Source of the DNA: Verrucomicrobiales bacterium
GTDB taxonomy: Bacteria > Verrucomicrobiota > Verrucomicrobiia > Methylacidiphilales > JAAUTS01
Length of the DNA: 35,786 nt
Direction: 5' to 3'
Assembly: GCA_031266335.1 (NCBI GenBank)
Contig: JAISBF010000159.1
Span: 1 to 35,786, forward strand
Part shown: in pieces, positions 14,529-22,135 of the stretch
Layout: every line of letters begins with the position of its first letter
Numbering within the stretch: position 1 is the stretch's first letter
Notes under the pieces: generated by a model
Seen by the model: only the letters and a program-made list of their open reading frames with translations
Databases searched by the model: none
What the model was told of the DNA's origin: nothing
Made by a program: the position numbers and the translations under genes

Positions 14529-15668
14529 ATGCGCATCAGGATATTCGCGGCACTGCTGGTGGTCGCGGGATTCATTTCCCCTTCATTGCACGGACAGCAA
14601 GTCATCGAGGCGTTGGGCGTCGCCCGCATGACGGGCGAGCCTTCCCCCAAGGACCAGGAAGACGCCGAAACGGATGCCCTGCGGCAGATTCTCGCCAAGA
14701 GCCTGGCGGCCAACCTGCCCGATGGCGCGTCGCCGCGCCTCGCGGCGGACGCGGTGAAAAAACTTGGGCCGGCGCAGGCGCGGGAGTTTTTCACCAGCTG
14801 GCAAATCCTTCGCGCCCGCGAGCGGCGGGGCTATTGCGACGCGACGATCCAGGGCGAGGTGAACCAAGCGGCCTTCGCCCAATGGCTGGGCAGTTTCAAG
14901 GAGGATGACAAAATCAAGAAACTGCGCCTGCTCATCGCCATCCCGGAAACCCATGTGGCCTCGCCGCTGCCCGACCCGGCCGGCGAGACCACCATGATTG
15001 ACGTGTTCACCCAGGCGGGTTTTCGACTCAATCAAGGGGAAGTGGCGCGGGTCAAGGCCCACCCGGAAATTATCCGGCGCGCGCTCAAAGGCGACATGGT
15101 TGACCTGCTTAAGCTGGCCCCGGAACTGCATGTTGACCTGGTGATGATTGGCGAAGCCCTCAGCGACCGCACCACCGCCGGCAATCTCGCCCCCGGCATG
15201 TTCTACTGCGAAGGACAGATAGAGGCGCGCCTCATCATGGTTGACACCGGGGACATCCTGGCCTCCGGCCGCGCCAAGGGCAACGCGACGCACCTGGCGC
15301 TCGCCACCGCGCACAAGGCGGCCATCGAGGCAGCGGCCAAGACCCTTGGCAACGACTTGCTGAGAAAATTACTGGCGGCCAACCACGGGGCGCAGGCGCG
15401 CGGCAGCGTGGCGCTGGTGGTCAACAACGTCAGCTTCAAGCAAAAGGTGCAACTCAAAAAACTGCTCAAGGAGTTGCCAGGGGTGAATGAAGTTGCCGAG
15501 CGCTCGTCCACGAAGACTGGCATTGAAATCGACGTAACCACCGACGCGGCGCTGGAGGACGTGGTGGTGGCGCTGGTGGACAGCGCCGAGCAAGCCGGCC
15601 TGAAATTGGAGCCGGGCAACACGACCAACCGGCGCTGCGAAATTGAGGTGGTACCAACGGCCCCTTGA
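14529..15668 (+). CDS. Secreted protein with FlgT/LPP20-like features
   Basis: The protein has 379 residues from the ATG at 14529, preceded by AGGAAA; the open frame extends upstream but lacks a signal there. The signal peptide is MRIRIFAALLVVAGFISPSLHG. The next part (EALGVARMTG, then DAETDALRQILAKSLAANL) resembles the N-terminal domain of FlgT-like and LPP20-like envelope proteins, in which the precursor alanine-rich helix follows a short strand. The middle (LRLLIAIPETHV, HVDLVMIGEALSD) and the C-terminal segment (GSVALVVNNVSFKQKVQLKK) suggest further small alpha/beta domains. It probably acts in the periplasm with the CsgG-like lipoprotein encoded just before it. The family assignment is tentative and there are no flagellar genes in view. 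Confidence 0.65.
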   Translation: MRIRIFAALLVVAGFISPSLHGQQVIEALGVARMTGEPSPKDQEDAETDALRQILAKSLAANLPDGASPRLAADAVKKLGPAQAREFFTSWQILRARERRGYCDATIQGEVNQAAFAQWLGSFKEDDKIKKLRLLIAIPETHVASPLPDPAGETTMIDVFTQAGFRLNQGEVARVKAHPEIIRRALKGDMVDLLKLAPELHVDLVMIGEALSDRTTAGNLAPGMFYCEGQIEARLIMVDTGDILASGRAKGNATHLALATAHKAAIEAAAKTLGNDLLRKLLAANHGAQARGSVALVVNNVSFKQKVQLKKLLKELPGVNEVAERSSTKTGIEIDVTTDAALEDVVVALVDSAEQAGLKLEPGNTTNRRCEIEVVPTAP

Positions 15669-15693
15669 CCGCCGCTGACGGTGAGGATTTTTT

Positions 15694-16041
15694 ATGAGCA
15701 CGCAAACACCGCAACCGCAACCCCAGTCCAACCCTCCGGCGCCGCCGACCGTCACCGTCAGCGGCGGGCATGCCGGCGCGCCGCCGGTCATCGTGCAAAT
15801 CGTGTCACCGTCAGCGTCCGCGCCGGCCTCGGCGCCGGTGCCGAAATCGCGCGCCGCCTATGTGCTGCTCGCGATTTTTTTCGGCGGGCTGGGCATTCAC
15901 AATTTTTACGCCGGGCGCATGAACCAGGCGACGGCGCAATTGCTCATGGGCCTGTTCTGCCTCGGCGTGCCGAGCTGGGTGTGGGCGCTGGTCGAGTGCT
16001 TCACCGTCAGCGCCGACGGCGCGGGCGTGAAATTTGAGTGA
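15694..16041 (+). CDS. TM2-domain membrane protein
   Basis: The protein has 115 residues; GAGG precedes the ATG at 15694. Residues 1-50 are a Pro/Ser/Ala-rich linker in which three CACNGTCAGCG motifs are found in or next to the gene. Residues 53-110 are a TM2 domain: KSRAAYVLLAIFFGGLGIHNFYAG, with the conserved G-x-HxFYxG between two membrane helices, and then GLFCLGVPSWVWALVECF. TM2 proteins are small two-helix membrane proteins of unknown biochemical role. It is followed by the DUF4234-like gene after only 8 bases, and a GYF_2-like remnant lies downstream; TM2 and GYF_2 domains often occur together. Confidence 0.9.
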   Translation: MSTQTPQPQPQSNPPAPPTVTVSGGHAGAPPVIVQIVSPSASAPASAPVPKSRAAYVLLAIFFGGLGIHNFYAGRMNQATAQLLMGLFCLGVPSWVWALVECFTVSADGAGVKFE

Positions 16042-16049
16042 GGAGTTTT

Positions 16050-17696
16050 ATGAACGCGAAAATCAAACCGCGCAGTTTTCTGACGCTGCTGCTGCTCACG
16101 CTGCTGACGCTGGGCATTTACTTTTTCATTTGGGTGAACGGCGTGGCGCGCGACGTGAACGCGATGTGCCGCGAGGACGGCAAACGCGCCGGCGGCGGGT
16201 GGAAGTTTTTCTTCCTGACGCCGCTGACGCTGGGTATCTACGCGCTGTTGTTTTGGTGCGGTCTGTTCGACCGGGTGCGCGCGGGCGCGCGGCGGCGCGG
16301 CGTCAGCGTCAGCGAGGGCGCGGGGACCTTTCTGGCGTGGGCAATTTTCGGGCACCTGCTGTGCGGCATCGGCTCAACGATTGCGCTGTTCATTTTTATC
16401 AAAAATTTCAACGCCTTGGCGCGCGCTGGCGATGGTAACGGCGGCAGCCTGCCGCCGGCGGATGACACGCGCCGGGCTGGTCATGACGGGCGGCGGCTGG
16501 AAGCCGCCGTCACCTTGCCAACACCGTCAGCGCCGGCATTGTCGGTGAAGCTGCCGTCGCCTTGGACAGAGACGCCGAAGCAAAACTCACTGTCAGCGGC
16601 GAACAATCCGCTGTTATGGAAAATGGTCATCGTGGCGCTGGCGGCGGCGGTGTTGTTGCTGCTCGCGGGTGGCGGCGCGGCGGCGTGGTGGTTTTATTAT
16701 CAACCGTTTGCGCCACTGTCAGCGCGGGCGCTGGACGAGCCGGTGCCGGGCGCGCCCGCCTCGCTGGAGCGGACGCTGCTGGTGCTGCGCGGCACGCGCG
16801 AGGTGGCGCGGGTACCGGTGAGCGGCTCGTTCCTCGGCGCGTTCGCGTCGCCGGACAACAAGTATCTCGCCGTCAACCAGCGCCCCGCCAACGCTGGCAA
16901 TTACGTCCGCGTGTTCCGGCGCGACGGCGTTGAATTGAAAGCCGCCGACGGTGACAACATCAATTTTGCCCCGGCAGTCGAGTGCGCGAGGAAAAAAACG
17001 CCGCGCGCCGAAATGGACGACCTGCATTGGACGCGCGCGGCGGAGGGCTGGGCGGACCACGACACGCTGACGGTGCTCGACCGCGCGCCGTTTGCCAACT
17101 TGCGCCCGGAGCACTGGCCCAAGCTGCGCGTCTCGCTGCGCGCCGTCGGCGACACGCTGACGGTGAGCCAGACCGAGGTGCTCGACCCCTCGCCCGGCTA
17201 TGACGCCGAGCGGGAGGAGGCGGAGCGCGCGGCGGCGCGGGAGGCGCGGAATCGCGTGGTGACGCACAACCAACTCGGCGTGCGCGAGGGCGTCTATGTC
17301 AGCGGCGGCGAGCGGCTGGTCATCAAGGGTTCCTCGTTGCGGTGGTTCTGGCGGCGCGGCGGCGCGGAGTTCAGCGTCAGCGGCGCGCTGCAATTTGGTC
17401 GCGACGGCTTGCAGCGCGGCAATCCCTACCACGCGGGCAGTTATCGCACCGGCGGGCCGTTTTTGTTGGTCGCGGTGAACCTTGGCACACTGGCCAAAAC
17501 GGGCGGTCGCCTGACGAGCGACGAAACCAAGCGCGAAAAAGACGCGGCGTGGAATCGGTTTTATAAGAACCACTTTTTTTACGACAACAACCGGCTGGTG
17601 GAAAAACGAGCGGACTGGTACCACCAGGCTTACTACGACGAATACCGCGAGGTCGCCCGCTGGGAGTGGCGCGCCAACAGCCTCGGCGATTTGTAG
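16050..17696 (+). CDS. DUF4234-like membrane protein fused to a single-pass extracytoplasmic domain
   Basis: The protein has 548 residues from the ATG at 16050, preceded by GAGGAG; a GTG at 16038 is overlapped by the ribosome binding site. Residues 1-130 contain repeated LTLLTLGIYFFIW/LTPLTLGIYALLFW helices and a GTFLAWAIFGHLLCG segment typical of DUF4234. A low-complexity linker follows, then a further helix (MVIVALAAAVLLLLAGGGAA, about residues 190-212) and a 330-residue soluble domain. That domain shares the pattern FxAxxxR-NAGNYVRVFRRDG-ELK with the next protein. The C-terminus is rich in Arg, Asp and Tyr (FYKNHFFYDNNRLVEKRADW). The function is unknown; it is probably an envelope protein acting with its neighbours. 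Confidence 0.75.
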   Translation: MNAKIKPRSFLTLLLLTLLTLGIYFFIWVNGVARDVNAMCREDGKRAGGGWKFFFLTPLTLGIYALLFWCGLFDRVRAGARRRGVSVSEGAGTFLAWAIFGHLLCGIGSTIALFIFIKNFNALARAGDGNGGSLPPADDTRRAGHDGRRLEAAVTLPTPSAPALSVKLPSPWTETPKQNSLSAANNPLLWKMVIVALAAAVLLLLAGGGAAAWWFYYQPFAPLSARALDEPVPGAPASLERTLLVLRGTREVARVPVSGSFLGAFASPDNKYLAVNQRPANAGNYVRVFRRDGVELKAADGDNINFAPAVECARKKTPRAEMDDLHWTRAAEGWADHDTLTVLDRAPFANLRPEHWPKLRVSLRAVGDTLTVSQTEVLDPSPGYDAEREEAERAAAREARNRVVTHNQLGVREGVYVSGGERLVIKGSSLRWFWRRGGAEFSVSGALQFGRDGLQRGNPYHAGSYRTGGPFLLVAVNLGTLAKTGGRLTSDETKREKDAAWNRFYKNHFFYDNNRLVEKRADWYHQAYYDEYREVARWEWRANSLGDL

Positions 17697-17728
17697 CCGC
17701 TGACGGTGACGCGACGGGGTGAAAAATT

Positions 17729-19006
17729 ATGACTAACCAAAATCCAAGCCCGGCACCGGCGGCGGCGGGCAATTTGCTGTATTTGAAACTCATCGCGGGC
17801 GCGCTACTGGCGCTGGGCGCGCTGTTGCTGCTCGCGGGCGGCGGCGCGGCGTGGTGGTGGTGGCACCACCAGCGGGACAACACACCGCTGACCGTGACGG
17901 CGCCGGCGCAAAGCGGGCCGCCGCTGACGGTGTCAATTTCCGAGGGCGACAATCCCAGGCTGACGCTGCAGCGCGGCGGGGAGCGCGTCGCCACTTACGC
18001 GGCAGGCGGCTGGCTGCTCAATCAACAGCCGTCGCCCGGCCAGCGCTTCGTCGCCGCCAGCGAGCGGCGCGGCAACGCGGGCGATTATTTGTGGATTTTG
18101 TCCGCCGACGGCGCGGTGTTGAAAAGAGCCGGCGACGCGCTCGGCGAGCAAATCATGCGCGAGGCCGCGCCGCTGGCCGACGCGGCGGCGCGGAAATTTT
18201 CCGCCGACTACCAGGAACGCCGCTCCTACCTCAGCCTCGGCGCGTGGCGTGACGCGGACACGCTGACGGTGAACTTCGAGCGCGCCTACCATTCACCGTC
18301 GGCGGCGGGCATTTTGCTGAAAGTCGAGGCGCTGGCGCGCGTCACCGACAGCGGCGTGACGATTGAGGGATACGTGCCGTGCGCGGCGCCGCAGGCTGAG
18401 TTGAGTTTCAGCGCGGCTGACCGCGCGGCGTCAGCGGACACTTCACCGTCAGCGGCGGGGTCCGCGCCGGGAGCGACCTATACCAGCACGGTGATTTACG
18501 AGACCGCGCCGGTGGTGGTGACCAGCTGGTGGGTGCGCCTCAATCCGTTCCGGCGCCATCACGCGCCGCCGCGCCCGCCGCATCACGCGCCAATTCATCA
18601 CGCGCCGCCGCCATCGCATCATGCCGCGCCGGCACCGCGCCGCGCGGCGCCGTCAGCGGCGTCGCGTCCAGCGCCGAGACAAGAATTTTCACGACCGGCA
18701 CCGTCAGCGAGCCAAAAGCGGCCGCAACAAGCCTCGCGACCGGCACCGTCAGCGCCATCGCGACGCCAGGAACGGCCGCAACAGACCTCGCGACCGGCAC
18801 CCGCGCCGCGTCCGGCCCCGCAGCAATTTTCCCGTCCCGCGCCGTCCGCGCCGCCACAACGCCAGGAACGGCCGCAACCATTCTCCCGCCCCGCGCCCGC
18901 GTCGCGCCCGGCACCGTCAGCGGCGCCATCGCGTCCCGCGCCACGACAATCTTCCCGTCCCGCGCCGGCAAAAAGCAAAAAAGACGACCGCCAGCCGAAA
19001 CGCTGA
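17729..19006 (+). CDS. Single-pass membrane protein with long Pro/His/Arg-rich tail
   Basis: The protein has 425 residues; GGGGTG precedes the ATG. A short N-terminal part leads to one membrane helix (LIAGALLALGALLLLAGGGAAWWWW, residues 20-46). A domain of about 200 residues is related to the C-terminal domain of the preceding protein (FVAASERRGNAGDYLWILSADG). Residues 265-425 are low complexity: a His/Pro cluster, then many RPAPSA and QRQERPQ repeats, ending with a lysine-rich tip. Several of the RPAPSA units are encoded by CACCGTCAGCG motifs (18699, 18744, 18912). The TGA stop codon lies inside another copy (19001-19011). The function is unknown; the tail may bind nucleic acid or cell-wall polymer. 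Confidence 0.78.
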   Translation: MTNQNPSPAPAAAGNLLYLKLIAGALLALGALLLLAGGGAAWWWWHHQRDNTPLTVTAPAQSGPPLTVSISEGDNPRLTLQRGGERVATYAAGGWLLNQQPSPGQRFVAASERRGNAGDYLWILSADGAVLKRAGDALGEQIMREAAPLADAAARKFSADYQERRSYLSLGAWRDADTLTVNFERAYHSPSAAGILLKVEALARVTDSGVTIEGYVPCAAPQAELSFSAADRAASADTSPSAAGSAPGATYTSTVIYETAPVVVTSWWVRLNPFRRHHAPPRPPHHAPIHHAPPPSHHAAPAPRRAAPSAASRPAPRQEFSRPAPSASQKRPQQASRPAPSAPSRRQERPQQTSRPAPAPRPAPQQFSRPAPSAPPQRQERPQPFSRPAPASRPAPSAAPSRPAPRQSSRPAPAKSKKDDRQPKR

Positions 19007-19110
19007 CGGTGAAAAACGAACTCTGAAAACTGAACCTTTATGCAACTCTACCTGCAAAACAACGGCCAGGCGGCGGGGCCATATCCCCCTTGCGTAAGCC
19101 AATTCCTTGC

Positions 19111-19236
19111 GACAAGTAAGACCTTATCCACGACAAGTAAGACCCTATCCACGACAAGTAAGACCTTACCCACGACAGGTAAGACCCTATCCACGACAGG
19201 TAAGACCTTATCCACGACAGATAAAACCTTATCCAC
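19111..19236. repeat. Tandem array of a 21-bp unit with DnaA-box-like words
   Basis: Six copies of a 21-base unit (GACARGTAAGACC then YTATCCAC) run without spacers; the last is the most diverged. Each contains TTATCCACG or a one- to two-base variant, an 8 of 9 match to the DnaA box TTATCCACA in the best copies. Spacing of 21 bases puts the sites on the same face of the helix. The unit is a multiple of three and is open as TSKTLST. Confidence 0.92.
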
Positions 19237-19315
19237 GTCGGATATAGTAGTTCCTTATCACATAGGCAGGCTATTCCATCATCCATGAGTAGGCTCTCCT
19301 TGGGGACGGGGGCAT

Positions 19316-19524
19316 CAGCGATAATCCCGCAGGGATGAAATATTTATAGCCGCCGGGGTGAACCGGCGGTAGCTGTTGTTACGTCGAACCAACTCCGTCG
19401 GAGTGCCAGAAAAACGTCGCGCAAAGTCGCTATTTCACCCCGGCGGGGTTGATTGGGTTGATGCTACTTACCGCCGGTTGACACCGGCGGCTATAAATAT
19501 TTCATCCCTGCGGGATTATCGCTG
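19316..19524. mobile_element. 209-bp inverted-repeat (MITE-like) element
   Basis: The left end (CAGCGATAATCCCGCAGGGA onward) and the right end (to ATTATCGCTG at 19524) are reverse complements over about 55 bases with a few mismatches. Each arm itself contains a small CCGCCGG/CCGGCGG hairpin. There is no transposase inside. The element interrupts the GYF_2-like gene. Such GGGATGAAATATTTATAG-type palindromes look like non-autonomous mobile elements. Confidence 0.75.
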
Positions 19525-19751
19525 CTGGCGCGGCACGGCCAGCAATTTTACCCAGTTCTCGTGCTGGTCAGCAGGTTCGGCATGATGCAATAACCTGCCA
19601 AGGTTATGCGGAACCACTATATCCGCTGGAACAAATCAAGCCACTCATCGCCGACGGCGCGCTGACGCTGGAATTCCCGGCCGCTGACAGTGTCGCCGGC
19701 CGGCAAATCCGGCTTGCCTGGCGGCGGTGGCGCGGCTTATCATCAGCGGTC

Positions 19752-20276
19752 ATGAATAAACTTTTTGCGTTTCCGTGCCTGCTGGCGCTCACGGTCAGCG
19801 GCTTCGCCCAATCCCAGCCGCTGACCGTCGGCGCCGCCGCGCCGGTGCTGGACGTGGTCACGGACGAGGGGAAAACCGTCAACCTCGGCGAAATCTACCG
19901 GCAGCGCCCCTATACGCTGGTGTATTTTTATCCGAAGGCCAAGACCGGCGGCTGCACCGCGCAGGGATGCGCGTTGCGCGACGCTGACAGTGAACTGGCG
20001 AAACTCGGCGTCACCATCGTCGGCGTCAGCACTGACACGGTGCAGGAGCAGGCCGAGTTCAAGGCCGAGCAGAAATTCCCGTTCATCCTCATCGCTGACA
20101 CTGACCGCAAGGTCACCAACGCCTTCCAACTCGGCGCCGCTGACGCTGCCGGCCAGGGTTTGTCCGCCCGCCAGGCGTATCTCATTCACGACGGCAAAAT
20201 CATCTACGCCGACCACCGGGGCCACACCAAGGACCAGGCGCAGGTGATCCTGGAGTTTCTCGCCGCGCAAAAGTAA
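19752..20276 (+). CDS. bcp: Exported peroxiredoxin, Bcp/PrxQ type
   Basis: The protein has 174 residues. It has a signal peptide (MNKLFAFPCLLALTVSGFAQ) followed by an AhpC/TSA thioredoxin fold: VGAAAPVLDVVTDEGKTVNL, then LVYFYPKAKTGGCTAQGCALRD. The first Cys (GGCT) is the peroxidatic residue and the second, five residues on, is the resolving Cys of the PrxQ type. Later motifs are IVGVSTD, FPFILIADTD and RQAYLIHDGKI. It reduces hydroperoxides in the periplasm or envelope. No strong ribosome binding site precedes it; the frame is open upstream through the GYF_2 remnant. Four CGCTGACNGTG-type motifs lie in or within 70 bases of the gene, one inside the signal peptide. Confidence 0.92.
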   Translation: MNKLFAFPCLLALTVSGFAQSQPLTVGAAAPVLDVVTDEGKTVNLGEIYRQRPYTLVYFYPKAKTGGCTAQGCALRDADSELAKLGVTIVGVSTDTVQEQAEFKAEQKFPFILIADTDRKVTNAFQLGAADAAGQGLSARQAYLIHDGKIIYADHRGHTKDQAQVILEFLAAQK

Positions 20277-20351
20277 CGCCGCCGGCGGTGACGGCCACGG
20301 TCAGCGCCGCTTTTCCTCGACGCGGGGGGAATCCCGCCTAACTTGGTTCCC

Positions 20352-21503
20352 ATGCCCGCGCTGAAGCTCAAACCCGGCGACCGTCCGCGCGTCCTCAAGG
20401 GACACCCGTGGGTGTTTGCCAATGAAGTCCAGCGGCTGTTGCCCGCTGACGCTGACGGCCAGGCGGTCGAGTGTCGCGACGCGCGGGGGCGGCTGCTCGG
20501 CACGGGGATTTACAACGGCAAATCACAAATCGTCTGGCGCCGGTTTGCCGCCGGCCGGGTGGATTTTGACAAGGATTATTTGCGCGGCGCCATCGTCAGC
20601 GCGGCGCGGCGGCGCGGGGACGCTGAGGTTGCGCGGCTGGTGTGGTCGGAGTCGGACCATGTGCCCGGCCTGATTGCCGACCGTTACGGCGACATCATCG
20701 TGTTGCAGGCGCTGACGCTGGCGGTGGACCGGCGCCTGGCTGACATCGCGGATATTTTCGACGAGTTGTTCCACCCGAAATCCATCCTGTTGAAAAACGA
20801 CGCGCCGGTTCGCGTGAAGGAAGGACTCGACCTCACCGTCAGCGTCGCGGGCGCGGAGGTGACGCCGCACTGGCGCAAAATCGGCGACGTGGAATTCTGG
20901 CTCGACCTCGCGGGCGGGCAAAAGACCGGTTTTTACCTCGACCAGCGCGAGGAGTACCGCCGGGTGGCGGCGCGGTGCCGGGGCCAGCGCGTGCTCGACG
21001 CCTGTTGCAACCAGGGCGGTTTCGCGCTGCACGCCGCCGCCGGTGGCGCGACGGAGGTGCTGGGCATTGATATTTCCAAGGAGGCCGTCGCGTTGGCGCG
21101 GCGCAACGCGGAGCATAACCGCTGGCCGAACGTCACGGTCAGCGCCGGGAATGTGTTCGATTATTTCTCGCGCGAGCGGCGGCGCGAGTGGGACGTCATC
21201 ATCCTCGACCCGCCGTCGTTCACGAAAACGAAAGACCGCCTCGGCGCGGCGTTGCGCGGTTACAAGGAACTGAACTTGCGGGCGTTGCAACGCCTGGCGC
21301 CGGGCGGGGTGCTGGCGACTTATGCCTGCTCGCATCACGTCACGCACGATGTTTATTGGAACTTGTTGCTGGACGCTGCCGGTGACGCGGGCCGCGCGGT
21401 GCGGTTGGTGGAGATCCGCCGGCAGCCGGCGGATCATCCGATTTTGCTGAATGTGCCGGAGAGTGAGTATTTGCGGGGCTTCATTTTGGAGGTGGTGGAA
21501 TGA
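20352..21503 (+). CDS. rlmI: RlmI-family class I rRNA (cytosine-C5) methyltransferase
   Basis: The protein has 383 residues from the ATG at 20352 (a TTG at 20343 is less likely). The N-terminal PUA domain is seen in LKPGDRPRVLKGHPWVFANEV. The central part has LVWSESDHVPGLIADRYGD and KTGFYLDQREEYR. The SAM-binding fold follows: LDACCNQGGFALHAA (motif I), VLGIDISKEAVALARRNAEHN and the catalytic IILDPPSFTK, then LAPGGVLATYACSHHV. Family members (RlmI and relatives) methylate a cytosine in 23S rRNA. The gene overlaps the next start by 4 bases (ATGA), so the two are translationally coupled. Confidence 0.92.
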   Translation: MPALKLKPGDRPRVLKGHPWVFANEVQRLLPADADGQAVECRDARGRLLGTGIYNGKSQIVWRRFAAGRVDFDKDYLRGAIVSAARRRGDAEVARLVWSESDHVPGLIADRYGDIIVLQALTLAVDRRLADIADIFDELFHPKSILLKNDAPVRVKEGLDLTVSVAGAEVTPHWRKIGDVEFWLDLAGGQKTGFYLDQREEYRRVAARCRGQRVLDACCNQGGFALHAAAGGATEVLGIDISKEAVALARRNAEHNRWPNVTVSAGNVFDYFSRERRREWDVIILDPPSFTKTKDRLGAALRGYKELNLRALQRLAPGGVLATYACSHHVTHDVYWNLLLDAAGDAGRAVRLVEIRRQPADHPILLNVPESEYLRGFILEVVE

Positions 21504-22135
21504 AAATCAACCTCGCGCAGAGCCGCAGAGACGCGGAGTTTTTGACAGGAAATCATTTATTCTTTTCAAAAAAAACCTCTGCGTCTCTGCGTCTCTGCGC
21601 GAGTATCTTCTTACTGTGCGCCACCGTCAGCGGGGCGGAAATCAAGGCCACTGACGTTGACGGGCGGGAGCGGGTGTTGAACGAGGCGAACACAGTCCAC
21701 GTGGTCATCTACAGCAACGAGGAGGTGCAAGACCGGACGCGCGCGGTGAACCTGGCGCTGGATGAGTTTCAGGGGCTGCCGGGCTTTCGTCCCGTGGTGG
21801 TGGTGGATTTGCGCGGCTCGCTGGCGCAGTTGGCGAAAGGGTACACGCGGCGGCGCGTGGCGCGCGCGCTCGATGCCGAGGCGCTGCGGGTGACGCCGCG
21901 TTATCGTCAGAACGGCAATGCCGGCGACCCGCGCGCGGACCTCTGCGCGGTGGCGGATTTTACCGGCGAGCTGTCGGTCAAGCTGGGCTGGCGGAAGCCG
22001 GCGGCGACGCTGCGGGTGATTATTTTCGACCGACCGGGGGCGGAATTGTTGCGGTGGGAAGATTTGTCCGAGCAGGAGTTTCCCGCGTTGCGCGCGGTGG
22101 TGAAAAAATTGTTGAGCCATGCACCACAAGACTAA
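21500..22135 (+). CDS. Small secreted protein of unknown function, signal peptide built from a palindrome
   Basis: The protein has 211 residues. After five residues the reading frame enters a palindromic element (21512-21603) that encodes AQSRRDAEF and then TSASLRLCASIF. The latter, with LLCATVSGAE, serves as the hydrophobic core and cleavage site of a signal peptide. The mature part (VHVVIYSNEEVQDRTRAVNL, FRPVVVVDLRGSL, LRVIIFDRPGAELLRWEDL) has alternating strands and helices that could be a thioredoxin-like fold, but no catalytic Cys pair is present. The gene lies between rlmI (4-base overlap) and hemC (17-base overlap), so it is part of a tight operon. The function is unknown. Confidence 0.75.
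   Translation: MKINLAQSRRDAEFLTGNHLFFSKKTSASLRLCASIFLLCATVSGAEIKATDVDGRERVLNEANTVHVVIYSNEEVQDRTRAVNLALDEFQGLPGFRPVVVVDLRGSLAQLAKGYTRRRVARALDAEALRVTPRYRQNGNAGDPRADLCAVADFTGELSVKLGWRKPAATLRVIIFDRPGAELLRWEDLSEQEFPALRAVVKKLLSHAPQD
21512..21603. repeat. Palindromic element inside a coding region
   Basis: CGCAGAGCCGCAGAGACGCGGAG is mirrored by CTCTGCGTCTCTGCGTCTCTGCGCG after an AT-rich centre with an eight-A run. It belongs to the ACCGCGGAGACGCAGAG family seen at 9449-9599. Its length keeps the host reading frame open, so it is translated in the gene at 21500. Confidence 0.82.

Larger units (their letters stand above)
19040..19751 (+). pseudogene. GYF_2-like gene split by a tandem array and an inverted-repeat element
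   Basis: The start (MQLYLQNNGQAAGPYP, 19040-19087) matches the beginning of GYF_2 (DUF4339) domains, which read YYxxxNGQxxGPY. The expected continuation, YPLEQIKPLIADGALTL, is found at 19620-19670 in a different frame. Between them lie a six-copy 21-bp array (19111-19236) and a 209-bp inverted-repeat element (19316-19524). The 5' part now reads through the array and stops at 19286-19288. The 3' part has no start of its own and stays in frame with the peroxiredoxin gene. This looks like a gene inactivated by insertion, with TM2 and DUF4234-like neighbours that fit a former GYF_2 partner. Confidence 0.7.

Noticed and set aside
19040-19288. Intact short protein with TSKTLST repeats
   Set aside because: The reading frame is open only because the unit is 21 bases; the first 16 residues match a GYF_2 start whose continuation lies 530 bases downstream, so a broken gene fits better.
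19376-19585. Small open frame inside the inverted-repeat element
   Set aside because: It is wholly contained in the mobile palindrome and its flank and lacks coding signs.
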